From assembly GCF_042242105.1 (NCBI RefSeq), contig NC_092014.1, positions 4,995,874-5,059,873 on the forward strand: DNA of 64,000 bases, given 5' to 3'. Positions 21,801 through 34,169 of this stretch are shown piece after piece. The position numbers and the translations under genes are program-made. The first letter of the stretch is position 1, and each line of letters begins with the position of its first letter. The stretch is from Pempheris klunzingeri (Eukaryota; Chordata; Actinopteri; Acropomatiformes; Pempheridae). The notes under the pieces were generated by a model that searched no databases, had not been told where the DNA came from, and was given only the letters and a program-made list of their open reading frames with translations.

Positions 21801-23960
21801 ACTGTCAAATGAGGAGAAGTAAAAGTAATTAAAGCTGTAGAATATAATAAGTAGAATATTTCCCTCAGAGATGTAATGGAATGATGTAATGTGAAAATGC
21901 CAATGCTTAAATAAATCAAATTTGAAGTGCTTTTTTCAAAACAGAAGGGCACTTTAAATACATGCAAAGAAAGAAAGCAAAAAGTCCACTGGGTCATCTC
22001 GTCCTGGTGCAGAAAAGAGCTGACTTTAATTAATTTTGCCATGTTTGCATTGCACTGATCACGGATCTGTGACTTCTTTAAATTAGAATTTGTGTGTGCT
22101 TGAACTCTTTCCCCCCACCTCCTGCTTTTTAATTGCAGTCGCATCCTCGTTCAGCCTTGTGGAACTGGGTTTATATTTCATAGGATTTTCAAGGTTGTCA
22201 GCACCACTAGAATTAAGGAGCACATCATATTTTGTGACCCTCTGAGACACAATCAAGGTGCTGTTTGCATTTTTTTCAATTTCTTACTTTAGTTGACAGA
22301 TAAAGCAAACAGTTCTCAAGGATATATTCAGCCTTCGGCAATGTGATCAGTGAGAGGACGCAAACAGCATTACAACTGTCTTCTGTCTTTCCCTCAAATT
22401 TTTTGATTAGTTTTTCTTACTTCAGCTCACCTAACAGCCCTCTGGGCCTCTTGCTTTTTTGCTAAGTGTCTCACTTTTTGTCTAATGCACTCTCTCTGTT
22501 TCTGACCCTCACTGATGTATTATAAACAAGCCGTTTCAAGCTTCATCCACACACACACACACACCATCCGCCTTCCATCCCCATTCTGTCTTTTTACTCT
22601 TGCTTCATTTCACCACCCTCCTCTTCCCCAAAACACATGATCCGCTTTTATTTCAGTCTGGAAATAACCAATGAAACACGCAGCCATAGCTACTAATGGT
22701 CAAAAGGGAAGTTGCCTGGCCTACACACACGCTCAGAAAGACACGCACTCATAGTGATACTGGATTGTCTTTCTCATTTTCCAATAAAAATAAGCCCACT
22801 GGCAATGTTCAGATAAAAAATGCATCCCTCTGCCCTCTTTTGCTGTCCTCTGTTGCGTCTCTAACTACTGGCTGCCCTGCAGACTCTTCTCTCGCTCCTC
22901 TCCTCTCTAACTTTATGTATCCTTGAGTGACTGTTGAAATCTTTGAACTTTCAGTCTATAAACTCAAAAACCCGCTCTCTCTCCATCACATCGTCTCTTT
23001 TTTTCAGTACCAGCAACTGAAATCTGTGAGCCGCCCGTCATTACATCTCCAAACCCCTACAGATGTCGACTACTCTTTCAGGCTACTTCCTGTGTCTTTC
23101 ACTCACACACACACTGCATGTGGTAAGGAGGTTGCTAAGATACAGCACTGAGCTTTTCCAACACAGAGATGCTTCAAATGAGGACACGTTGCAACGGCAC
23201 AAAACTGTGTTTGAGGTTCAACATCAACAGTGAAAGTATCAATCAATGGGACTTCCACATTAATAAAAGCTTATACGACTCTACCACCTGTTGCTGTAAC
23301 ACATTATGAAAGCTTTGACAGATGCCGTCCAGGCAGCGGCCATCTTTACTGCAGGTCATTTTTAGAAAGACATAAGGAAAATTTTTCTAATTTAGATATT
23401 CCTCTGTTTCATAACATTTTTGATTTTTTTGTATTCGTTTGAAAACAGCCGAATGTCCCAGAGTTTCCTTATATAATGTTAAATTAAATTTTCATAAGGA
23501 ATATTGTTAAATTATTTCTTTGTTGCTTTCTTTTCTTTTTTGGGGGTCTGAAAAAACGTGGTTTCTGCCCTTAGAAATTCATTGTGTACTAAGCTTAAAC
23601 AACTACAAATTACAAAATGCTAAATTGTAAAGAGGTCATGACTTCTGCGTCCTCAATGGTTGTTAGAGTCTTGCATGCAGCAGCAGCAACTGTGATTTGA
23701 TTGGAATAAATGGATCAAGAAAAAGAGAAGAACTTATAACTAACAACTTAATTCAATCACCTATACCTGCTCTAATGTTCATATGGCCATTTTACCGGGG
23801 TGACAAGGGTGGAGAAAATGCAGTGCTACTCAACAGTACATCCAGTGAAGATGTGTCCTGGCTGTTGTGCCTGATTCATAAGTGATTTCTGGATCGGACA
23901 TTGCTGCACAACGGCAATAAGCTCTTAAAGGATTCTAATATTCTGGGCCCTCTTTTAACA
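18802..23960. other. Long intergenic stretch, no gene seen
   Basis: The open frames here are short, without splice context or family similarity. Contents are low-complexity tracts, a short CA run near 22550, and family-B repeat sequence at 20820-20935. Confidence 0.45.
20820..20935 (+). repeat. Dispersed repeat, family B fragment
   Basis: It carries the AGCCATCCGATATTTGTTGA type of segment (compare 50050, ATCCATCCGATAGTTAAGA). A 110-codon open frame across it is best explained by the repeat. Confidence 0.4.
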
Positions 23961-24625
23961 TGACTGGTGGGTACAAAAGCTTTTGGAATTGGTCCAGTCA
24001 GTGTTTGCCACTGGCAGCCGAGATCTGCAACAATTGAGCTACAATGGCTGTAATTTCACCTTTGGGGCAATTGAACCTGATCAAAGCATGCCTACCAAAT
24101 GTGCTTGTTATTGATCAGATTGTTCTAAAGTGTCGAACTGACAACATTACAGAAAAGATCCCTCCAGAAATAGACCTGTAAGATCCTGTTTGTTAACCAG
24201 AAACAGCCATTGTATTCAAACCCAGACTCCATTGACAAAAACAGTAATTTTACAGAGGAACTGTTGGTCTCCCAATGTCTTTATCAGCTACTTTGTTTGT
24301 GTTATTGTGAGTCTTTGGTGTTAGGGTTAGTGCAGATACGACACAATATTGACAGCAGTAGACTGGCCACTAGAGTCTGGTGGGTTTGAATAGTGTGCTA
24401 CAACGGCTGTTTCTGGTTAAACAAAAAGGATCTTACAAATCTATCTCTGCAGGGATCCTTTCTGTAATATTGTTGCCTTTCAGTAGCAAGAACAAGCACT
24501 TAATGTATGTTTTTTTGATAAGGCTCAATTGCCTCGAGAGATGACATTGAAACCTGTTGGCCGCCAGTTATCAGGCAGAGACAACCTACTGGACCGACTC
24601 CAAAAGCTTTTGTACCACCCAGTCA
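23961..24625. mobile_element. Fold-back (long inverted repeat) element
   Basis: The left arm (23961-24230) and the reverse complement of the right arm (24371-24625) match over most of their length. Both start TGACTGG, share GTACAAAAGCTTTTGGA, then GGTCCAGT, GGCAATTGA, TTACAGAAA, GTAAGATCC, TTAACCAGAAACAGCC and TATTCAAACCC. The spacer is about 140 bp with no coding frame. The flanks TTTTAACA (left) and TTTTGAAC (right) are similar and could be a decayed target-site duplication. This fits a non-autonomous DNA transposon or fold-back element. Confidence 0.8.
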
Positions 24626-25244
24626 TTTTGAACCCAAAAATATGTGAGAATAGTTAGAAAACACCAGAGTTATTGTTTAATACCAGCAGTAAAAGCCAGT
24701 TACTTACAGACGTCCCGTGTGGCATTACGGAGATGTGTACGTCAGTTAACATTTTCTTCTCGTGGTAATGTGCCTGTTATTTCACTGAAAGTTCTTGTGA
24801 GCTTCTTGCAGGATAATGAGCCTTCTCTCTGTGCCCTGGGGAAAGCGTTTCAGTCTTGAGACTGAGCAAACTAGCAGAGCCTTTACTGTGACTCTGTGGC
24901 TCTTTGTATGAATATTTAACGACGTCAAGGAGACACGGGGAGAGGGAGGAGATATATAAAGAGTGTCTGAGGTGAATAATGAATGAGACGCATCACAGCG
25001 TGGAACATTGTTTACTGACAGAAGACCCATCGGATTAATCTGATCGTCGTTACAACGATTGCAGGAAGTGCAGCCTCCCTCGCATAAAACAGGCCAACCA
25101 AGTGCATCTGGGTGACAGTTGTGTTATTGTTACATTCTCCCACAAGTGAAATGCGTTTAATATGTGCTGTGTTGCTCCTCAGGCTCTGTGTCTGAGCTCT
25201 TGCGCCTCCTCCCCTCTCCCCTGCCTTTGGCTGGACAATCTGGG
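24626..25244. other. Intergenic, no gene seen
   Basis: Only short shadow frames; nothing recognised. Confidence 0.4.
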
Positions 25245-25336
25245 GACTAACAGCCAATCACAGTCCAGCTGTCTGGTTTTAAAGGCTGAGAAGCTGCTCT
25301 TCCAGGCCTCTCACTCAACTTGTATAGATGATGATG
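25245..25336 (+). promoter_or_regulatory. Possible promoter with first exon and donor
   Basis: A CCAAT box (AGCCAATCAC, near 25250), a TATA-like GGTTTTAAAGG about 20 bp later, and a GTGAGT donor at 25336. No downstream coding exon was found, so this could be a non-coding transcript start or chance. Confidence 0.25.
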
Positions 25337-25890
25337 TGAGTATTGTGTTCATCCATTAAGTATTCTCAGTTTCTGTTACCTGAGGTTTTTCCAAGTCTTA
25401 CCTACCTTTAACTCCTTGCCAGGAAGCCTCGCTTGGTAGAGCCTCAGGTAACCAGACTTCCCGGTTTGTCTGTGAGTGTCCCGGATTCAAGCTGAGTGTC
25501 CTGAGTCCAGAAAAATATCTGTAAAAGACTAAAATACCCTTATTTTCAACCACAATTGGAAAACTAATGCTAATATTATACATGTAGTCAGCACTGACAT
25601 GGACATTTATCATCTTCTGCACGACTCACCGACACAAACAACACACCACGTGTCTGAATCTCACACTGATCAGTCTGTATGTGTCTCAGTCAGTCAGTGT
25701 GTCATTGTCAAGGCTGTTGTCAGTATGTTAATGGTTAGCTGTCAGTATGTTAATGGTTAGCTGTTATGCCAAAGATAGAGCCTGCTATTTCTAAAGAGGC
25801 TAAACTCCTTCTTTCATAAAGTACCACTCCACAAAAGAGTGCGTTGATGGCATCCATGGTGTTGAAAGGTCGCTAAGTAGGTGTAAGAGC

Positions 25891-25892
<2 letters not shown>

Positions 25893-25925
<33 letters not shown>
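25893..25925. repeat. GT microsatellite
   Basis: About 16 GT units. Confidence 0.9.
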
Positions 25926-25926
<1 letters not shown>

Positions 25927-27828
25927 ATGAACATGCGGTACATTTCCCTGTTTAGAACGTATGGTCACTACAGGAGAGCAGCCATTTTGGTGATGTTGCT
26001 GTTTTTGCTGTTTTCATACAGAGCTTGGTTCTTTTTCTTCTTGAGCAGTTTATTTAGTTTTGTGATTTCATTTTTACTTATGGCCAGTTGTGTCTGTTAT
26101 TTAGGCCAGAGGGTCCAAGAGGTTTCATCTTGACTGTTATACATTTTGACTGTTCACATGTTGATGTTTCTCTCCTCTCCCCAAGAAAAACACATTCATA
26201 TTGGCTGAAATCCCCGTAAATGAAGAAGCATCCCTGCCATTACAGTCATTACAAGTAGGTGTTTATGGAGAAATGACAAAGGATTTGAAAGCCTGTGGTT
26301 TTCAGACCTGGACTGTTTCTTAATATCTAAAATAGCATGAATGGATTTGAGGTGTTATAAAGGACTTTCAAGCCAAATCTCCTTTTGAGATCTCTCTGGC
26401 AACATCACAAGGATGGACGTAGTGCCTGTCAGTGTTACAGACATTATATGCGTTCGCAGGCCATGCCAACTTAGCTATTAACCGTGGCAGTGACAGCGCT
26501 GGACTGGATAATGTGGTCCACTTATTTTTAAATTTAGAGAGAGCTTTCAAATGAGTCACTCCTAGTCATGAAAATCATTGAGGAACTATGCTGAGAAATG
26601 CCATCAGCTGTTTTTCAGAGAAAGGGGATGCACTGAACCAAAAGATACTGAAAATCTAATATTATTGTTGAGAGACTTCACAAGGACGTCATAGATAAAA
26701 AAATCTGATGAAAGGCTCTAGTCCTTGGGCCCAGAGTAGGTAGTTAACTTCATTCATGTGGTGTCCCTGGTTAGGTGGCTGCATTGAAGACCACAAGGAG
26801 GGTTCATGATCCACTGTTTCAGCTGCAGGGCAACAGAGTGATCCATCAATGAATGTTTTATCAGTCCTATACAGATGTTGGAAATGATATTTATATTTTA
26901 TGTTCATGCAACTGAATATGATTAAACTGAAAAGATATCAAGAGGTTAAGGAGGTGGTGTGGTGAGGTGCATCATAGAACAAAATGGGACTAAAAGTTTT
27001 GGGTATTTCATAAGTGTCTCTTCCAAACCATGTTCAGTTTTAGACAGAGAAACCAGTAGCTTAAATGAGTGAACTCACTTTTCGGGCAGTCTGAGGGCTC
27101 AGAGCTCGACAAAGACTCTACAGAGACACTCAAACATCCACAGACATGTAAGATTCACAGATAGAGTGTAACTAATAAGCAAAATGTATGCATGCAAATT
27201 GACTTTAGATTTATCGCTGACTATTTCCACCACAGGAAGAGAGTTTTTTTTTTTTTTTTTGACAAATTGGAGGCTTTGGCGACAAGAGTGTGAACAGAAG
27301 GGAAATTGTGAGAAACAGAACTGACCAGTGTTGTCTAAAACTGGGAGGCCAGAGAGCAGGCTGACCTGATTCAGGGTCATGACGTTTGAGTACACAAGCG
27401 GTGAGGTGGAAGCTGCTGCCAGCTTGTCGATAGTGTCGGCCTCGGTCCCTCCGCTGCTGGGTCAACCTGCCCTCTGCACTGTCATGTCATGGCACAAAAG
27501 GGACACTTCATTACGTCACATATTAGCTCTCCCTCATAAGGAGACATGTCACATCTTTCTCCCCGCTCCTACAGCCTTGTTGAGCTGATGTTAAGAGCTG
27601 TGCTGTTGTGAGCTGTGGACGACTCTGTTTCTACACTTGTGCTCTAAAAATTAGTTTGTGTGAGTTATTTGTTGAGCTGTTAGCTGTTTTCACTGGTTTG
27701 TGTGTCAGAGCACAAGTCTTCTACACACAAGTTTGCAGTCAAGGTTGGGATACACACATACAGAAAATACATAACATCCAGTATATAAATACAAATATTT
27801 ATTTACATACATACACATATAATTATGT

Positions 27829-27861
27829 ACACACACACACACATATATATATGTATGTATA

Positions 27862-27902
<41 letters not shown>
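27829..27902. repeat. Compound AC/AT/GT/AT microsatellite
   Basis: An AC run, AT run, GTATGTAT, GT run and AT run follow in order, so the AC and GT tracts can pair as a hairpin. Confidence 0.9.
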
Positions 27903-27904
<2 letters not shown>

Positions 27905-29064
27905 TTTTGGTACCTGATAAACGGTCATTGGCTAATTGTACACATTTAGACAACCTGCTCATTATAATTATATATGATTAAATATACAATTAATTTAAAA
28001 TATATAATTAATTTAATATAATTGATCATGGTACTATTTCTACATGATCCTAATCGTTAATTTGCTGACTTTATCATGAAACGCCTGACAAAGGTATTTG
28101 TGTCGACATTGTTCCAGAGGTTACTTTTGATGCTTTGCTCCTCGTTTGTTCTCTTCTCTCCAGGCAGGTCTGTAGACAGCTGTGCCAAGATTTAGTTTCC
28201 CTGAGACCGATGTTCTTTAACTCCTGTTCTGATGCATTTAAAATGGACACCATGAAACGGAGTATCCCTCGTTGGAACCACAGAGCAGAACTAACAGAGT
28301 TACTGTGCCTGTTGGTTTCAATGAGGGACTCCACAAAGACATTTAAGCAAAACTGGCAGTTTGAGAAACTTTTCCCAAAGATATGTCAGTCACTTTTAGA
28401 GGAACATACTTAAACTGTAAAGCAGCGTCTTTCCCACACAACTTTCTCTGGTTTCTCAGGGAAAACCTGCCTCGTCCAATCATCACCCACTCTGACAAGT
28501 CCTTAAACACTCCGTCATTTACCTTTTTTTCTTTTCCCTGTGAACATAAAAACTTGTCAGGTATTTTTGGAAACATCTTTGTTCTCTCCCCCTCTGTGTA
28601 TTTCCTATTTATATATATATATTTCTAAAAAAAAAAAAGGCCTCATAAAATCAGCTGCTGGCACGTTATTCCTCTGTGGTTAGCATACACTTTCACTATT
28701 TTCTGCCATTTCAAAAGTCAGGCATGAAAGTTCAAATTCTATTTATAGTTGAGACAAATGTGTCACCTGACTCACAGCAATGCTGCTACAGGCTCTATTG
28801 GCTGTACAACTGTTTTTCAAACATAAAAAAAAATCAAATAACACCAACTTATTCAACTTACCAACAATCCTCTCTACCTCGACAACAAATTCTCTTTTTA
28901 CCTGCTGAGGTTACAAAAAAAAAATTGCATTTGCTTGTGATGAATCTGACTAAAACAACCTTATCAAAGATGTAACAAATGTAATCGAATCCCTTCAGAA
29001 ACTAAGACGTATTACTGAAGAACACAGGCTGCAGTTTACATCCTAATTTCACCACATTTCAGAG

Positions 29065-29351
29065 TTTATTGTACAATCAGGTCAATTCACACAAAATGGT
29101 CCATTGCACTGGACCATTAAAACTGGCATCAACATGAAAACAATCACATTGCTAATATCACCCAGCGGGGGGGATATCATAAGGGATTATTACAAACACC
29201 TTAACAGGGAGAAAAGGTGGACTTCGTTTAGTGTTGTTCGGCTCTGCAGATTCTGAGCCTTTAGTTGTAAGAAGATGACACTGGTCTTTAAAAAGAAGTT
29301 TTTCAAGTCGCATCAAAATATGTACACATAAAAAATATTAAAAAATTTATT
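29065..29351 (-). promoter_or_regulatory. dnal4: Candidate poly(A) signals for dnal4
   Basis: Minus-strand AATAAA hexamers lie at 29346-29351 and 29065-29070, some 620 and 900 bp after the dnal4 stop. There is no other evidence of the true 3' end. Confidence 0.4.
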
Positions 29352-29971
29352 GAAAGACTAGTGCGGTTGGAGAGAAAGAGAAAGAGAGAGAGAGAGAGAG
29401 AGAAGACACGTGTGAAAAGCTACAGATGGTGTGGACGGTTTACCGTTGCACAATCAGCAGAGGAAGGTGACAATGACATGTTATTTCAAAAAACAGTGTG
29501 TGTCCAGCACACACAAACATAGAAAGTCACTCATGCACACACGCACTCCCTGAAGAGGAATGAGGATAAAGGACTTTGGAGACCCTGGCTGGCTGTATTG
29601 TTTGTAAAAGTTGAACTCACGTACTTGCACGCGCACGCTCACAAATGTTTGGGACCATGGATACGGCTTCAGAGACGGACGGAGAGTCGGAAACAAAGGA
29701 AAGTGACAGACAAGGCAGGAAGCTATTTTTATGGCCACCAGCCAAAGTGACTGCCACGCTCAAAATTCCCTTTCAACTTCTTTTTCCCTGCCAACGACAT
29801 TTTTAAACTGGACAAGATCTCCAAAGGGTAGTTTACTATCCGCCACAGTGGCCGGTAGTGTGGACAAGCTAACCTGCCGAAACACAAGTGTAACCAGCGG
29901 CTGGCTGGTAGCTGGTGTTCATGCCCGGCCCAGTGACCATGTCAGAGGGGAGGAAGGACGGCGAGGAGGTG

Positions 29972-31751
29972 CTACGAGCACTTCCACACGCACACGGCCA
30001 GGCTCCCTCCAAAGAACATGTAGAGCAGGTTCTTCACTTCGTGCGTGACCTCAAAGCCGAAGCCTTCACCGATCACCACGTGCCACGAGCTGCCGAATTT
30101 CTTGTCCATGGACTCCTTGATCATCTTTGCTGCACTCTGGGAAAAAACATTGAGGACAAAAAAGATGAACTAACATAGAATGTGATGTTGAAATAGTGAG
30201 TAATCAATATATATATATTCAATAATAGTCAATTGTATATTTTGCGTCATCTTTTAAGAAGAAAGTGTCCAAACTCTCTGATTCAAGCCTCCTAAATGTG
30301 AATATTTTCTGGTTTCTTTACTCCTCTATGACAGTAAACTGAATGTTTTTGAGTTATAGATAAACCAAACACCCCATCAATTAATCAAGAAAATATATAT
30401 CGACAGATTAATCAATAATGACAATAATCGTTAGTTGCAGCACAACTACTGGCAAAACACAGCTGTCAGGAGTGTGAGCTCACTCCTTTGCACACAACAA
30501 AGAACAAACGGCACAATATTCACTCACCTCATTGTTTGTGGCAAACTTTTCACAGGCTGTAACACAAAGCTCCATGGTCTCCACCCTCATTTCCTCCGGC
30601 ATGTCAGTGTGCTGTAGACAACACAAACAGTAAGGGTCTACATTTTCTAATTCTATTACATACAAGGATATGGCTGAGCGTTGGACAAACAAGAATTAAA
30701 AACTCAAAAACAGAGTAAAAATCCTACCGTTTGTTGTATCTGGTGAAATCAGGAGTGTAAAGTGTGACACTTGATCACCTGTGGTGTCATTACGAACACA
30801 GCACAGCAGCTGGGGTGTAAATTGAGAAAATTGCAGCTTTTCTGACGCATGTTGATGCTGGGAAATAGGACAGTGGCATGTTGACGTGCGTCATCGAGTG
30901 ACGATGCAGCACAAGCATGTGTCGTGAGGAGCGGTGTTTCATCTGAACTGCTGAGCTGCCAGTGCGCTTCCACAGAGCTGACTGTCGGATGGTCAAATAG
31001 CTCCAGGAAACCTCTTCCCCCGACAGCTTTTCCACATCAGATTAAGGAATGTCTAACCATTTCTGTTACTGCAACAAGATTTTTTTCTCCATCCCTTTCT
31101 GTATGCTAGCTGTGTATTATCTGTACAGTATGCACAAGTTTAAATGTGTGAATACTATAAAGATAATACCAGACTGGGTCGTGTGAATCAGTGGAGTGTA
31201 TGGTGTGTGTACGTGTTCTTGAGTTTCCTAACAGGAAGTGAAAGTTTAGGAGGATGAGAAAGTTTAAGTATGCCTGTGAAGATTTTCAGTCTTCCAGGTC
31301 AGTTATTCCTTAGAGGCTGAGCAAAAGTCTACTGGACTTTTCCTCAATGCCTAAGGAATGAGAAAGTTTAAGGGAAAATAAACTTCTAAGGATCTTGAAT
31401 ATTGCTATAAATAAAATAAATATCGCTGTTAACTTCAAGAATCTGTCACAATGGCATCTGCTCAGGAGCTTCTATGTGTTTTGATGACAGACACACAATA
31501 TAGCAATTTATGTCATTGGAAAATGTTCTTACATGCAAAAGGTTTCAGTTACATAAAACTGACAGACTTTTGCAGGCACACTGCCTGCAACTACATCTAA
31601 ACCTCAGCAAAATAATGCAAACAAGATGAAACTTTGATGTTGTCATTGCATTGCTGTTCAGACACACAGTCCCACTCACCCTGATGAGAGGGAAGCTGTG
31701 CAGTCTCTTGTAGTCGGCCTCCTCTTTCTTCCCCTCGCCAGTCCCAGCCAT
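29972..31751 (-). CDS. dnal4: Dynein light chain 4, axonemal
   Basis: Three coding exons, 31680-31751, 30528-30611 and 29972-30136, give 106 residues, against 105 in human DNAL4. Phases are all zero and all junctions are GT-AG. The protein starts MAGTGEGKKEEADYKRLHSF, continues with HTDMPEEMRVETMELC, and has the LC8-family core: DKKFGSSWHVVIGEGFGFEV, then NLLYMFFGG and a C-terminal CVWKCS. LC8-like light chains dimerise and dock on dynein intermediate chains; DNAL4 is assigned to axonemal outer-arm dynein. ATG 31751 is chosen because it matches the family start and lies 8 bases inside an acceptor; an untranslated exon at about 32276-32350 ends in a good GTAAGT donor. The second intron holds a dispersed repeat. 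Confidence 0.96.
30245..30443 (+). repeat. Dispersed teleost repeat, copy 2
   Basis: It lies in the dnal4 second intron. It ends GACAATAATCGTTAGTTGCA and is preceded by the AATCAATTAATC-type segment I associate with a common fish repeat. It is related to 14130-14340. Confidence 0.5.
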
Positions 31752-32275
31752 TCCGACTCCTGCAAAAGCACATAAAAAAAAATCAAACCTACGCAGTTGG
31801 TCGGTCTGCTAAATGTGTGATTGGAGAACATTTCACGGAGGAGCGCAGACAGCCCAGTTTAGCAGAGCAGGCTCACATCTGAAGCTAACAGCACTCTGTA
31901 GCATGACCCGGCTGAAGGTTCACTAGCTAAAAATCACTTGCTAGCTAGCAACAACAACTATCTCCTCATATTTTACAGCAGCACAGGCGGTTTCTCCTTC
32001 AGACAGTATCGACAGATATTGCACATTACGTTTAATTTGTAAACGTGACCGGGCTTCATCGGTTTTAGCAACCGCCACTAAAGAAACAGGATTTACTAGC
32101 TAGCTAATTAGCCTAGCTTGTTTGATAGCAAACAGCTGATGCTACCGGTTGATGTTTTCCTCCTCAAAATCGACTTATTTAAATCCACCGTGTTAATATT
32201 AGGAGTTACAGTATGCTGTCGATAGTTAATAAATGCAGAATGACAGGTGTGAAAGGGTGCGTGTGAGTTACTTAC

Positions 32276-32401
32276 CAGACGTTTGTCCAGCGAAAACTTC
32301 TGCTGTTTGACTTCCAGTTCGGTTGTTAAGGAGACATTTTAAACAACTGAAGTCTATACAGGGAAGCCCCGCCCACCACAGCCGAGCTTCGCCCCTATTG
32401 G
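32276..32401 (-). promoter_or_regulatory. dnal4: dnal4 promoter and 5' untranslated exon
   Basis: The exon ends at 32276 with donor GTAAGT. Just upstream on the minus strand are a GC box (CCCCGCCC at 32367-32374, plus strand) and a CCAAT box (32397-32401). A weak X-box-like GTTGTTAAGGAGAC (32322-32335) lies near the expected transcription start. Confidence 0.6.
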
Positions 32402-32620
32402 CCCAGAGCCTGTCAATCAACTGATAGGACTTCCGTGTTAAAAGTGTTCTATTATGATATATATTTTATAGTAGTGTATATAGTTGTACTGATGGGGCCA
32501 ATTTTACCTGCTTTACAGGATGTTATTGTGTTGTATATTGTACAACAATACAACTTATTTTACAGAAGATATTCTGTGCATAGAGTTTTAATTTGTAAAG
32601 GCAAAAACAACAGTTGTCCC

Positions 32621-32844
32621 AGGCAAGGCAAGGAAAATGTATTTATACAGCACCATTCAGACACAAGGCAATTCAAAGTGCTCTACAGGGACATAAAGCA
32701 CAATAAAAAGAAGACACAGAAACATTAAAATTGCATGTAAAAGATAATAAAAGAAAATAAATAGAAAATAAATGAGAAATTTTTGAAATTAGAAATTTCC
32801 CCATTGTGGGATAAATAAAGGAATATCTTATCTTATCTTATCTT
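32621..32844 (+). mobile_element. Teleost interspersed repeat with LINE-like tail
   Basis: AGGCAAGGCAAGG and ATTCAAAGTGCTCTACAGG are hallmarks of a very common fish interspersed repeat. They are followed at 32781 by TTTCCCCATTGTGGGATAAA and TCTTA units, like the 3' tail of a fish non-LTR element. Confidence 0.55.
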
Positions 32845-33674
32845 AAAATGCAAGTGGAGGAAAATGGTAGAAATGGCAGAAAAGTTAAAACTCTATTCTG
32901 CTGCTGGCATAATCTGTTTTTACTGTGTAACTGAAGAGTAAAAAGGGGAAAAACAGTCAAGATTTATATGTTATTGCTATCTATCATACTACTATTATAC
33001 CTTATTCTTACAGTGTACTTAAAATATTTAAGATAATAATAACTAGGTTCCTCATTAAACCTTAAAGATGCTATTATTGGATGTAAATATATTAATATGT
33101 TACTTTATCGTGTTATACCTGTGTGCTATGCTTCCTTAAATGACATTAGAATAATTTTATTTTATGTTTCACAATAGCTCTGCTATCTGAGTATCTGTTC
33201 TGTACTTTCTCTCCAAAAACGTACTCCTCTTTTCCTCTTAAATGCCTCTTAAATTGTTGAATCCTCACATTCTTGTTTTATTCCACTGTGCCTACATTAA
33301 AGTACCAGAGGGAGCCACAGCGCATTTTACCGGCATTTTATTTGTACAACAAAATAACACTTTACAATTACAGACTGTACTATAAAGTGTTACCTGTAAA
33401 ACAGAAGTGAAGTGAACTGAAAATACCTCATAATTATATCTAGTGCTTGAGTAAATGTACTTTCCACTGCTGCCTGCCTGTCTGTCTGTCTGTCTGCCTG
33501 TTTGTCCGTCTGTCTGCCTGTTCTAAAATTACACAGCTGTCGATCAGGCTGCATGTGAGTAAAACCTTTTTCTATCCCTAATCAGCTAAACCTATTGAAT
33601 CTGACCCACATTCAGCTGGAAACATCTGGGTGGAATCCCCAGGTGGAGAGTTTTGACCCAGAATTATCAGTCCG

Positions 33675-33712
<38 letters not shown>

Positions 33713-34084
33713 TGACATGGCAGCAGGAATAACCCAGTGGTTTGTGAAACAGAGAGTGGATTATCTAACTCTGGGGAAGCAGACAAACAGATCACATGAT
33801 TATCTTTCTCTCCTCCTTATCTCTGTCTTTGTCTTTATGCAACCAGAAGAAGAAGCAACTTGTTGACCATGACTTTGAACCGCCTGACCTCAGCTGCCTC
33901 CTCCTCACAGGACTGAGTCGGCTCAGAGATACAGCGAGCCATTAACTAATTGCATGGCAGCAGATTACGTTATGCAATGTTTTGTCAGGGTTTTCATCGG
34001 CACAGGGAGTTTGCTCAGTTGCCATAGCTTTGTGTCAGTTGAAGTGAGAGCTAAGTAGCTGTGATGATTTAACCCAGACAGCTG
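32845..34084. other. Intergenic, no gene seen
   Basis: AT-rich DNA with a CTGT microsatellite and a CA run (33679-33708). No open frame has splice context. Confidence 0.45.
33471..33522. repeat. CTGT/CTGC microsatellite
   Basis: About 12 four-base units with several interruptions. Confidence 0.85.
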
Positions 34085-34169
34085 GGGGGGAGCATGACAT
34101 TCAGCAAAGGTAGTAACTGCAGTAATGTGGTGTAATGTGGTCTTAACCATTAGGCTGCCAGGACGACCC
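34085..34169 (-). mobile_element. tRNA-derived SINE fragment
   Basis: On the minus strand GCAGCCTAATGGTTAAGACC is a tRNA-like A-box head. It is followed by a decayed B box and CCTTTGCTGAATGTCATGC, the body of a SINE type common in fish. Confidence 0.5.

Larger units (their letters stand above)
25337..29060. other. Intergenic, no gene seen
   Basis: It holds a 22-bp tandem duplication (CAGTATGTTAATGGTTAGCT, twice, about 25720-25762), microsatellites and poly-T/A tracts. No exon with splice sites and family similarity was seen. Confidence 0.45.
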
